Part shown: piece after piece, positions 1-12,916 of the stretch
Layout: each line of letters begins with the position of its first letter
Numbering within the stretch: the stretch's first letter is position 1
Source of the DNA: Chrysomallon squamiferum
Lineage: Eukaryota; Mollusca; Gastropoda; Neomphalida; Peltospiridae
Length of the DNA stretch: 64,000 nt
Assembly (NCBI GenBank): GCA_012295275.1
Contig: CM022673.1
Span: 11,203,288 to 11,267,287 of the forward strand
Direction: 5' to 3'
Position numbers and translations under genes: made by a program
Notes under the pieces: generated by a model
What the model was told of the DNA's origin: nothing
Database searches by the model: none
What the model saw: the letters and a program-made list of their open reading frames with translations, nothing else

Positions 1-1242
1 CGCATGTGTATGTATATACGAATGTATGTATGTGTGTGTGTGTGTTTGCGTCTGTGTGCTGATGTTTTACACATTCACACAAACACATACACTTGTATTG
101 TCACACAGTCACAAATATGGATACTTCGACCTTACACACAATCAGAATAACAACCGTATTTCTTTCTTTCTTTCTTTCTTTTTTTTTTTTTTTTAATTCA
201 TCTATTTTTCAGGTATTATCCTATATACGTAAGGTGGTGTTTAATGTCTTATTAAGCTTTCACGGTTCTGTGTTTATTAATTTTCAGATTATGTTGTTTC
301 TGTGTCACTTTCTTTAGAAAATATAAATAAGTATACTAGTCACATCCCGTGTTTATTTGATTCATCCAAACAGAAGTTGATAACATATTATTTTTTATTT
401 TTTTAGAATATTGTAATTGTATCAGCTTATTTTGGCCTTTAGTTTTCTCTGAATTAAAATAGAGAACAACATAAAGATTTTTTTATTATTATTTTCATTT
501 TTTTTTTTTCGCACTTCATAATGTTTGGTCTTCGTATTGTGTACCGTTTGTTCTTTCTTAATTTTGAATAAGGAATATTTTTATATACTTATTTATTTGT
601 TTGTTTACTCATTCATTTTATTTATTTTAATTGTTTATTTATTTAATTCGTTTTATTGTTATTTTGTTTGTTTGTTTATTTATTTATACATGGAACAGCC
701 AACATAGTTATCTCGTTCCACGCAAACACTGTGGTCTGTTTTTTCCTGTCCATGGGTAGATACACACGAAACATCTCTTGTTGCTTTTATTTTCATTCTC
801 GTCTCGTTGTATTTGATTTTAGAAGCCATTAGATTCGCCTAGAATATTATTTACTGTTATTATTTGTTTGTTTGTTTATTTATTTATTCATTCATTAATT
901 CATTCATTGTTGTTATTGTTCTTCTTGTTGTTGTTTTCGTTTTTATTATAAATATAATGAATCATATATTATAGTTTAAGATAAGAATAACGGTTTGGAT
1001 GAAAATTTAAATGATTTATCTGTGACCATTTATCTTTATCATTTTATACACTCGTTCACTCACCTCACACAAAACACATACACACCAAACACACACACAC
1101 ACACACACAAATACACACACACACACACACACAAATATATTAACGCACACTAATGCATCATATAAATACTCTTTGTAATTTTTTTAAGATATAAACTTTC
1201 ACAACTGTTTTATAGTTATGTTTAATTTATTATTTATTCCAG
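1..1242 (+). other. Intron of the class B GPCR gene, low-complexity
   Basis: No exon is recognisable before the acceptor at 1241-1242. The stretch holds TG/CA tracts (about 1-60 and 1085-1130), T-rich runs and TTTA/TTTG tetranucleotide tracts (about 590-690 and 860-910). Open frames here are simple-sequence artefacts. It is most likely the intron upstream of the TM6 exon. Confidence 0.6.
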
Positions 1243-2926
<1,684 letters not shown>

Positions 2927-3113
2927 CGCGAAGGCGAGTAGAGAACAGAATGACGGAAATAAACGAAGAAAGAAACGCGGTCGTGTGATTCGTTTCAGAC
3001 CGGTAAAACTGCTCTCTGGGAATTAGAAGATTCGTGAAAAGACGAGACCAAATCATGGCTGGATTTTTTTAAATTTTGAAATAATCTCAATCATCATTGA
3101 ATATTACATTACT

Positions 3114-3145
<32 letters not shown>

Positions 3146-3345
3146 GTATTATATCCAAACAAGTTCAAGGGCATGTTCTTCACTAAACAAAAAAAAACTA
3201 TTATTATTATTATTATTATTATTATTAAAGATGACATATTTCCACCATGTGATAGAGCATGTTTAATTATTCTTGTTGGTGTATATATGCTGAAATGATA
3301 GTTTAAAATATACACACAAAAAAAGATCAAAGCCTCTTTTCTTTT

Positions 3346-3380
<35 letters not shown>

Positions 3381-3522
3381 CCAAAGGTCCATTTGCTGTT
3401 ATTTAGATGGAAACGATCATGCAGCGAATTGTTAAAATGCCTTTTCTACGTTTAATTTAATATCATTATTCATTGAATAATCTTTGTATACAGATAAAAT
3501 GCATATTAACGCGTGTATGTGT

Positions 3523-3591
<69 letters not shown>

Positions 3592-4099
3592 TTATTTTAC
3601 AGCATTCACAGTGGTTTGCTACTTCATTGTTCGAAGATGGGTAACAATTATATAAAAAATAACTAAATGTTTGTTTCAACAAAACCTATCGGCTTATGAA
3701 TAAATACAACTTTTAATAACCATTTAGTTATTTATGATGATTATTATTATTATTGACTGTAATGGAAACGACATCTAGGGACTTTCTCTGCATGTGTTGT
3801 GAGGTAATATACATTTTATATGGTGATATCAATAAATGGGCTAATATTTCCAGTTTATTAATTGGTGTGACCTATTATAACAAAATAATTTCTCTATAAA
3901 ATATCTGAATGTTGCCATTTCACATTTTCACGTGCGGGAGTCGTGACGTCATTACGTACATTGTGGACTGAGAGGGTTTTATTTATTTATTTATTCATTT
4001 ATTATTATTTATAACACCAGGAAAGTTATTATTTATAACACAGACTGGTGTCATGTTGGCATACAATGATGTTATGACGTCAAAGTCAAAACAAAATTT

Positions 4100-4130
<31 letters not shown>
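2927..4130. other. 3' flank of GPCR gene; simple repeats, no gene seen
   Basis: Probable 3' UTR followed by non-coding DNA. It contains poly-T/poly-A runs (about 3118-3145 and 3348-3375), a (GA)n tract at 3534-3586 and an (AT)n tract at about 4102-4133. No splice-consistent coding exon was found on either strand. Confidence 0.6.
3534..3586. repeat. (GA)n microsatellite
   Basis: Pure GA dinucleotide tract in the 3' flank of the GPCR gene; the reading frame across it is an artefact. Confidence 0.95.
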
Positions 4131-4134
<4 letters not shown>

Positions 4135-4639
4135 CAAGAATGAAGGCAAAGAAATGATTATAGTATATTAGTATTTGATCACAATTCCTTTTTGTTGACG
4201 GATCATGAATTACATTTAGATATTTATTCATTTAATCTCTTTTAAACACTTAATTTCAATATATTATCCTAAAAAATACATATTAGTCTTTAATTAACAC
4301 CTTTTATATTATTTTCTGTGTATTAAGTAATGTTCACAAAGTGGTACTTCAATCTAAACTTATAAATATATATATAATAAAAAAAATTAAAATGATAGAA
4401 AGATATCTTAATTTAAAAATAAATATATATATAAAAAAATAATATTAAAAAAATTAAATAATAAAGAATAATGCCAGCAAGCTTGAAAATCAATAGACCT
4501 TTTGAACTACATGTATTCTGATATGCAGAAACCTGATTTGGTCCCCAAAAGACACAATAACTTTAAATGTATAATAAACATTCATGATTAAGAAACACAA
4601 ACAACAACGGAAGTCTGATACGATTTGCTTCATCATAAT

Positions 4640-4714
4640 GATGGGTTCTGGATTTGAACCAAAATACCCTGGCTCAGAAAGCCAATGCTCTTTACCAAAT
4701 TGAGCTAACCCATC
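4640..4714 (-). mobile_element. tRNA-derived SINE head, copy 1
   Basis: On the minus strand these 75 nt fold as a tRNA: a seven-pair acceptor stem GATGGGT/ACCCATC, a D arm GCTC/GAGC with A-box-like TAGCTCAATTTGG, an anticodon arm and a T arm with B-box GGTTCAAATCC. The base triplet in the anticodon position differs between copies (TCT here, TCC in two others), the 3' side continues into a shared non-tRNA body, and no clean terminator follows. This fits a SINE head better than a working tRNA gene. Confidence 0.7.
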
Positions 4715-5409
4715 TGTACTCAATTTCTGATCAAATGCAAATCAATTCAGTTCCATTATTGATAATTTACAAGTATCAGGATTTTCACCAGCACATCAAT
4801 CAGTTTTTATCTGAAAGTATGATCTTTATTTATTTTTAAATTATCATATTCAAATCTGAACATCTGTACTATCTACTCTTGATAAAATGGTTAAAATCTA
4901 GACAAATAAACTGTAAAAAATTGGTTATAAACTTTTCCAAACGAATGAGATATTTGGACAGCAGTTTCAAACAACAAAAATGCTCAGTGAAAATCATTTT
5001 GTTTTGTTTTGATCAGTTCTGTTTTTAACTTTTATTTCAGGCCAGTGAAGTGTGTAAATCTGTTGGATACTACAAATGAATACAGTATAAAGTCAGAAGA
5101 GAAAGCTTGACACATCACTAAAAATGTACAGTTAAAATATATATAAATATAATATATATATATATGAAAGCACAATGGAAAAAGGTTTATGATCACTGGT
5201 AGATTAGCAAATAATGTAATTATTTTTCTTTATTTTTTTTTTTTACTAGAAATGAATTTTACCTTAAAACAAAAATAATAATAAAAAAAATAATTAAAAA
5301 AATACTATGTTTGGTCCCAAAAAGGCACAATAATTTTAAATGCCAATAAATTCATGATTTAAACATACAAACAACAACGATATTCTGATATGATTTGCAT
5401 CATCATCTT

Positions 5410-5484
5410 GATGGGTTCTGGATTTGAACCAAAATACCCTGGCATGGAAAGCCAATGCTCTTTACCAAATTGAGCTAACCCATC
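5410..5484 (-). mobile_element. tRNA-derived SINE head, copy 2
   Basis: Same 75-nt cloverleaf as at 4640-4714, with TCC in the anticodon position. Its body is shorter, beginning near 5310 in the block TTTGGTCCCAAAAAGGCAC. Confidence 0.7.
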
Positions 5485-6697
5485 TGTATTCAGTTTCTAA
5501 TCAAATGCAAATCAATTCAGTTCCATTATTGATAATTTACAAATATCAGGATTTCTACCAGCAAATATATATATATATAAAGTGCAAATTACACATCAAT
5601 CAGTTTTTATCTGAAAGTATACTTATTTATTTATTTATAAATTATCATATTCAAATCTGAACATCTGTACTATCTACTCTTCAAAAAAAAAATAGTTAAA
5701 ATCTAGACAAACAAATTGTAAAAAATTGGTTATAAACTTTTCCAAATCAATGAGATATTTGGACAGCAGTTTCAAACAACAAAAATGCTCAGTGAAAATC
5801 ATTTTGTTTTGTTTTGATCAGTTCGGTTTTTAACTATTTTACTTCAGGCCAGTGAAGTGTGTAGAGAAGGTCAGAAGAGAAATCTAGACATATCATTAAA
5901 AATGTACAGTTTAAATATATATATATATGAATACACGATGGAAAAACGTTTATGTTCACTGGTAGATTAACAAATAATGTAATTATTATTTTTTTTTTTT
6001 TTTTTACTAGAAATGAATTTTACAAAAAAATAAAAAATAATAATAATAATAAATTTAAAAAAAAAAATATTATGCATATCTATTACAAGCAAGTGAAGAA
6101 ATGTATAATTATATATATATATATATTTATTTCATCAAAGCATAGCAAAAATGAAGGCAATCAAATGATGTCTATCCTGAATTACATTTAGATTTTATGT
6201 TTATTTTCTTTTTTAAACATTTAATTTCAATATATTATTCTGAAAAATACATAATAGTCTTTAACAGCCTAAGACAGTTCACCTGCTATTTTGTGTGTAT
6301 TAAGTAATATTCACAAAATTGTATTGTAATCTAAACTTATAAATATATTTCATAATTTTTATAATTTATTTATTTATTTTTTTTAAAATGAAAGAAAGAT
6401 ATCTTAATTCAAATATAAATAAATAAATAAATAAATAATATAAAAATGATTGAATTTAAAAAAAAAAGATAAATAAAAGATAATGGCAGAAAGCTTGAAC
6501 ATCTACAGAGCTTTAGAATCACTTATAGAAAGCAAAGACTGAACTTCGTTAACAAATAAAACAACTACATGTTACTCTGAAATACACAAATGATTTGGTC
6601 CCAAAAAGGCACAATAACTTTAAATGCCAGTAAATTCACCATTTAATCATACAAACAAAAAACAATGATATTCTGATATGATTTGTATCATCATCTT

Positions 6698-6772
6698 GAT
6701 GGGTTCTGGATTTGAACCAAAATACCCTGGCACAGAAAGCCAATGCTCTTTACCAAACTGAGCTAACCCATC
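6698..6772 (-). mobile_element. tRNA-derived SINE head, copy 3, abutting a kinase exon fragment
   Basis: Same cloverleaf with one change in the A-box region. Unlike the other copies, its 5' end (6772) is joined directly to a truncated copy of the kinase last exon, so the usual flank is missing. Confidence 0.7.
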
Positions 6773-6938
6773 TTTCCTTTCAGTTTATTCCTCAGTTTAT
6801 TTCTTATCATTTCCCCTGTCATGGACTCTTCATCGGTCCATTTACTTCACAGGGATGACTTCAACTGGCTGAAATCAGGACTGTTACCATCTCCTTGACA
6901 GGCAGGAGACCCAACAACTGTTGGCAGTTGTTTTTGTG
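6773..6938 (-). pseudogene. Third, truncated copy of the kinase last exon
   Basis: The minus strand starts with an intact acceptor (TTCAGTAG at 6939-6946) and follows the last exon of kinase copy B for about 165 nt. It keeps the segment encoding SPACQGDGNSPDFSQLKSS, which copy A has lost. A change from GGA to TGA just after that segment ends the frame, and the exon is cut off where the SINE head begins. In principle copy A could splice to it, since an acceptor is present. However, copy A exon 8 leaves in phase 0, which reads this exon out of the B frame. It is treated as a relic of tandem duplication of the gene's 3' end. Confidence 0.65.
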
Positions 6939-7252
6939 CTACTGAAGAAAAAAAAGAAATAATAATAAAAATAATAACTTTGCTTTTGTTCAGTTTTAAC
7001 TTGAAATGGTGATGGTATTACAAAGATGCCCAGTTAAAATTATATAAATATATATGAACGCAAATGTTCACTGGTACATTAACAAATACAGTAATACTGC
7101 TTTTTTTAACTGGAAATGAATCTAAAAAAAAAAAAAAAAATACACAGCACATCTACTACAAGCAAGTTAAATAAAGCCCACCACCATTTAAGTGAAGAAA
7201 TAAAATGTCCAAGTTTTAATGTTCATTTAAACTTTCTCTTTAACCTTGTTAG

Positions 7253-7468
7253 TCACATGATTTCATTGAAAATGGGCAATGCATTTTGTACTTTTTCTGG
7301 TTCCACTCTACCAAGAAGTTCATATGGCTGGTTTCCGTGTTTTCCTTTCAGTTTATTCCACAGTTTATTTCTTACCATATTTCCTGTCGTGGACTCTTCA
7401 TCGGGCCATTTACTTCCCATCTCTTTGACAGGCAGGAGACCCAACAACTGTTGGCAGTTGTTTTTGTT
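7253..7468 (-). pseudogene. Degraded last exon of kinase copy A
   Basis: This aligns with the last exon of copy B (20988-21241) but with two lesions. The acceptor dinucleotide AG is changed to TG (CAATAG in B, CAATTG here). A 38-nt deletion near position 7421 removes residues present in copies B and 3 and shifts the frame. In the B-like frame it stops at the GGAAG-TAA junction. The open frame that survives to the original TGA starts in a different frame from that of B. It ends in PIFNEIM like copy B, so the duplication included the true stop. Confidence 0.75.
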
Positions 7469-8003
7469 CAATTGAAGAAAAAAAAAAAATAATAATAATA
7501 ATAACTTTGCTTCTGTTCAGTTTTCACTGGAAATGGTGATGGTATTACAAAATGCCCAATTCAGATTCTCCAAAGGAATCAGAGATTAAACTTGGTCACA
7601 GTGTTCTAAGGACATGTATAACAGGTAAGAAGGCCCCCTCTATGAAGGATAAATTTGTTTTTTTAAATGTGAAGGCATATTTCTTTTTTTTTTTTTTTTT
7701 TTAATTTCAGCTCTCTGGCCATTATCCAATATGTCAAGGTTCATTCCTCAGAAATACACATTTGAACCCAACAAGTTTTCTCTTCTCTGTCTACAATCAA
7801 ATACTACTACAGTAATTTTTAAAGTTTGCTGAGAATCCAGTTACATGTATATATTTTTTATTTAAAAAAATGTTCCAAAAATTAAAAACATACTTAAAAA
7901 GCATTATTAGAGGCTTGTAATGGGACAAAAACCTCCAGTGTAAACATTACAAAAATTCATGACATTAATTCAAGTTTCTTTATAAATATCTGGAACAACA
8001 AAC

Positions 8004-11000
8004 CTTTAATTTAATGTAGTCCAAAGCCTGAGCAGCAGACCAACGGATGTTAGCATCTCCTTCTAAAGTTTTCTCCAGGAGAGTTCTGATGACTTCTGGC
8101 CATTCATTTTTCACAGCATGTTTTTTAACAAAGTCTGGATGACGAGCAACCTTTGAAATAATATAGATTCATTTTAAACATAAAAAAAAAAAAAAAAAAA
8201 AAAATTAATTTCAACAGAATCAAAATTATTCACACATAAAAAAAAAAAAAATTACAGATAATATAAATGTAATTTAATTATAGTAACATATTCTCAAAAT
8301 GAACACTATTATTATTATTCTTTTATTAAACAATGACAATATTCACTGAATCCCATATTCAATTTAATTTATACTTTATAAATATTATGTTTTCTATAGT
8401 TTGTAAACTTACATAAGAAAGTATACGTTGTTGACCCTCCCTGTATTTTGTTTTGTCATTTCTATCTTCTTTCTTCAAAAAATACTTAATTATCTGCTGC
8501 ACAATGGGGGAGCCACTCATCATAAATGCAACTGTAAGGCCAAAGCTGTATATATCTGCTTTTTCAGACAACTGCACATCCTTTTCTCTGTTTTGCAATT
8601 TTTCTTTAAGTATGAAGAAACAAGCCTCTGGACTCATGTACTCTGGTGTCCAGCCAGTAGAGCTTATAGGATCTTGTGGGGTTTTCACAGAGCCAAAATC
8701 TGTGATTTTAAGTATAAGCTCAGGCGTTATTAAAATACAGATGTTTTCAGCTGAAAAAAATACAAAAAAAAAAAACATAATAAAATAAAATAAAGAAATA
8801 ATTCATGATATTCAGATTGTTTTTCTATGGCAGAGAATAAATGTTTTAAATTAAAGTAGCATGCACCAATATAATTTTTTTTGTTTTTTTGTTTTTAACT
8901 ACGAATACATTTTTGATGCTGAAGACTTGTCCAAGTTATTTTACCATTACTAAAAATAGGTACATTAAGTATGATTGTTATTCATAGATCACATCAGCTT
9001 AAATAAACATCTGATCTAAATCAAATCTTTAAATCTACAGAGAATTAACATACAATGAAACATGATTCACACAGAAAACTTCAAGAGAAATTTACTAATG
9101 TACAAGGACTACAGATCTACAAGCAAAATGAAGATTGTAAGTTTTGTAAACAACAAAAATTATATTTTTAAAGATTTTTATTCACTTTCAAAACATTTTC
9201 TTGAAATTTAAAAATATTTAAGTACTTAATTTTGACACTTTTGAACGTGCATTTTGTGAGAATTATGAAAATAACTAACATTGTTACACGTAATTTATTA
9301 ATAAAAGAAACTGGTACAGAATATAATATATATATAAAAAAAAAGGTAATAATAATAAGCATAAAAACTTCGTAAGTAAGAAAATAATTAAATACAAAAA
9401 CAACAACATTGTTCTCACATTTAATGTCCAAATGCCAGATGCCATACTGGTGCATGTATTTGAGGGCAGCGCATCCTTGCAAACATAATTCCAGAATGTT
9501 GTTCAAATCTGAAATCTTTTGAAATTTACCAGTGTTCATCAGTTTTTTCAGGGAAGGTCCTGGAAAATAAATGGTGCATCACCTTTTTTTTTTTTTTTTT
9601 AAAACAAATTTAGTTTTGCATCATTAAACACTTTGAATAGTTATCTTGCTGTATTTTAACATTTACTTTTTAAATTCTTTATCATTATATGATGTAAATA
9701 AAAAACCATGAAAATATTTAGCAAGTTTAGAAATAAGCGTTTTACAGCTGATTATTTGGTTTGATTGTAACAAAAGTTCACTCATTAAAACATGTCAAAA
9801 TTGATTATACATCAAGCAAAATTCAATTTTGTTTTCCTTAATCATATCATTATTGTATTATATTCACTTGAGAGACATTAAATAGTAAAGTTAAAAAAAA
9901 AAAAAAAAAAACATGTCAAAATTGTTTAAACTTCTGGATGAAAACAATGTAAAATAAATGCCAAACAACTTTTAAAAAAAATATTTATTCCTATGAGATT
10001 TTTAAAACAATTCTTACTCCTACATCAATAAATGCATGTAAAATAGAACAGATCAAACTTTATGAGAAACTTTTTAAAAAAATTTGTGCTTACTCCTACA
10101 TCAATTTCAAAACTGCATATTTAAAATAGAACAAATTATAAAATAGAACAGATCAAACCTGCATATTCCATCAGAATCTCTGGTATTTCATTGTCAACAA
10201 CGAAACCCAGAACCTTTGTAATGTTTGGATGATCCAGCTGCATTAGTACTTTAACTTCCCTGCGTCGGAATCTATCTATGATCTAAAAATTAAAATTAAA
10301 AACAACATTGTCTTAATAATTAATTACAGTATATTCATATACCATCAGAATGGTCTAAATGGATGATTGTGTATTTCCATAAGTGTTGAGACTATGAAGC
10401 CAAAACTTTTTAAAAACACGAGAGAGAAAGATGCAGGAACTTTTTAAATCCATATTAAAACTGCTTCTCCAGTGATTTCATTACAAACGAAAGAATTATT
10501 GTGTATACATATTGTTGGAGAACTGATTATTTCTTAATTTGTAAAATGTAATTCATGTAACTTTGAATTACACTTTCAAATTTGTCAGTGAGAAATACAA
10601 ATTTCAATCACTTTTTAGAAACTTGAAGGATCAATTTCTCTCCAAATGTTTATCAATCTAGAAAAACTTGTTCATGATTCATTTACATACAGAAGAAAAA
10701 AAATGTTTAAAAAAACTGTGCAGAACCAACCTTTTTGATGACAAAGTCCTTTTTTGTTACCACGTGTTTATAGGAACAAACATCTCCAAAACCACCTCTT
10801 CCAAGTTTTTCTTCCAATGTGTATTGTTCATTCTCAATCAGCTGATTTGAACTTGATGGATGTATTGACTACAAGAAAAATGGTGTTTGTCATTTATTTT
10901 GAACTTGTCATCAAAATGTTTAGCTAGTGCCATCTTATGACTCAGTTCTACAAGTAAAACACATGTATTAATGTGGCCAAATAGTGAAAATGTAATTTAC

Positions 11001-12674
11001 AAATATATTTTCAATATTTTCAAGTTACTGTATTCAATAATAATAAAATAACACTGTCTCTTTTACTGTGGTAACATTTTCAACAGTTGCTGTATTCTCT
11101 TTACATTTCTCTACACTTGAGTCTTCAGTTATGAGACAAAGAATAGTATTTGAAAAAATAAAAAATAAAAATATCTTGAACAAACTGTCAAACTTCATTA
11201 CCAGCAAATAAGGTATGCCACAAATGAAAGAATAATTTTGAATAATTTTTTAATTTTTTAATTTAATTTTTTTTTCTGTTTAATCATACTGCTGTGCATA
11301 CAGTAACTCGAATAAGGTCAACAAAGTAAACATTACCCTTTCAATGATTACTCCAGTCTTTCCTTTGAAATGTAGATCTGAACACAGCAAGTCTCCCACT
11401 GCACTTTTTGAACCCAAAACAACATATCTAAAAATAAATAAATAAATAAAAATAAACAATTCTGGTAAATTTCTGAATTTTATATAATCACCTCATTCAT
11501 ATAAATTATATTTATTCTTTATTGTGTTTTTATATATTATGTTTTCAACAATAGTCCGCGACTTTAATATTTTTCAAGTCCTGGGTTAGCTTATGTTGAT
11601 TTCAACATTAACTTAGATTAAGGCAAGTCTATCAAACCAGACTAAATAAAATACATTTATTGTTATCTCAAAAACTGTTGGTGCAATTTAATACTATAAA
11701 TGATACCAGATCTTTCTTTTAGAAGCTGACAGATTCTGCTACAAAGTAAAATTCTTAAAATTAAATATTACTCTGGTACAAAACTGCTCTGTATCTTGTG
11801 TTGAAAATGGTCACATGATCGTTTTTGGGGATCATTCAGATCATGCCATGTAGAATCAACTTCCTGGTGGTGACACTGCTGGGTTTTCAGAGTTTGTTTT
11901 GATACAGATGTTTCATTTACATTTTTGGATTTTCCAAGTCGTATGTCATCTGCTATACAATGAAAGAAAAAGCTGATAATTTTAATACACATGTAAATGT
12001 GTTTAATATATTTTTATGAAATAAAAATTACTAAAAAAAAAATAATAATAATAATAAATAAATAAATAAAGATTAGTGATCTCCAACATTGTATTTCATT
12101 CTAACATCAACATTGTCATAACATAAAATTTTATCACTTTGTAAAAACCATTCATTTCCTTTCTGATAATTGTTCTGCTGAATGAATAATGATTAACACA
12201 GAAATTGTTTTATAGACTCAAACCTTCTCTTTTCGACTTTTGTTTTTCAATGTATTAGGGTCATTCCGTGTCAGATCACCCAATGAGTTAAACCCGACTG
12301 TCTCAGATTTTTATAAAACTTGGTATACTTGTTGACTGGGATCCCACAGCACCAAATCTGAAATATTAGCCCAATCGGATCAGTGGTGTGGGAGATACGG
12401 CTCACCGAATTTTGAGATTTTTGGCAAAAATGGGCGTGACCCATAAAAATCTGTGATAGTCGGGTTTAAAAAAAAAATCGGGGGGGGGGGCAATTTGACA
12501 TGGAATGACCCATTATTATTATTATAATACAAACACACACACATATTAGAGTTCTTTTAAAAAGAGAAAAAACTTACTGTAACTTTCCTGTCCAGTCAAA
12601 TTTTGATTTGAACCTGGTGATCCTGATGGAACTACTAAATGTTGATCACAACTTTGATCCACAGGACGAAACAT
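8004..12674 (-). CDS. Ser/Thr protein kinase, copy A (3' end broken)
   Basis: Eight exons join in phase on the minus strand: 12674-12578, 11952-11772, 11427-11337, 10868-10731, 10282-10159, 9559-9419, 8750-8413 and 8150-8004, giving 419 codons. The ATG at 12672-12674 is preceded in frame by TGA. Visible motifs are the glycine loop LGRGGFGDV, the ATP-binding lysine in FVIKK, the catalytic loop HLDIKSEN (formed across the exon 6/7 junction), DFGSV and the activation-segment end WTPEYMSPEA. Lys, Asp, Asn and DFG are present, so activity is possible, but the usual HRD arginine is Leu. The family is not certain; a MAP3K8-like or other TKL/STE-type kinase is the best guess. Exon 8 ends in phase 0 where copy B ends in phase 1. 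The ancestral last exon is disabled, so translation would run into the intron and stop within about ten codons unless another exon is used. Intron 1 holds a MITE and a hAT element lies upstream. Confidence 0.75.
12258..12511. mobile_element. 254-bp MITE with 16-bp terminal inverted repeats
   Basis: The ends are GGGTCATTCCGTGTCA and, inverted, GGGTCATTCCATGTCA, with one mismatch. They are flanked on both sides by ATTA (12254-12257 and 12512-12515). The homologous intron of kinase copy B (about 25.98-26.04 kb) has no element, only a single ATTA, so this is a clean empty site. No coding capacity. The superfamily is not assigned; a 4-bp duplication would suit Sola-like or similar DNA transposons. 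Confidence 0.75.
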
Positions 12675-12916
12675 TATTCAAACGTTTTTTGTCGTGCTAA
12701 AGTTTAGGGGAAAACGTTAAGGGGGAACCACCCAAATCCATTTTGAAATATAAGTTGTCTTTTAATATGAAAATTCTAATGGATCAAGATGAAAAACAAA
12801 ACCACAGATTTACCATAGAATAGGTACCATGAATTAGAATGTATGTTTGACACTGAGAATGTATCTGATTACATTAATGTAGACCATACACTCACGCCTT
12901 TTGTTAACTCTTAATA
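12675..12916. promoter_or_regulatory. Upstream region of kinase copy A
   Basis: About 240 bp between the kinase ATG and the hAT element. A probable 5'-UTR acceptor (ACTTTAG, minus strand) lies about 25 bp upstream of the ATG. The block around 12710-12890 is recognisably similar to 27020-27200 upstream of kinase copy B, so the duplication included upstream DNA. Confidence 0.4.

Larger units (their letters stand above)
4130..7020 (-). repeat. Tandemly repeated 3' flank of kinase copy A
   Basis: The unit of about 0.8-1 kb found once downstream of kinase copy B (about 19.7-20.9 kb) occurs here about three times, at roughly 4.13-5.28, 5.28-6.10 and 6.13-7.02 kb. Each carries a tRNA-like head (4640-4714, 5410-5484, 6698-6772). 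Units 1 and 2 share the stretch TCAATTCAGTTCCATTATTG and, further on, GGCCAGTGAAGTGTG; unit 3 runs instead into a fragment of the kinase last exon. Short AT tracts differ in length between units. Open frames across the tRNA heads are non-coding. Confidence 0.7.

Noticed and set aside
4640-4714. Functional tRNA gene on the minus strand
   Set aside because: The anticodon position varies among the four copies, the sequences are embedded in a larger shared repeat, and headless copies exist, so SINE origin is more likely.
7116-7492. Plus-strand ORFs over the kinase last exon
   Set aside because: Antisense shadows of the degraded minus-strand exon.
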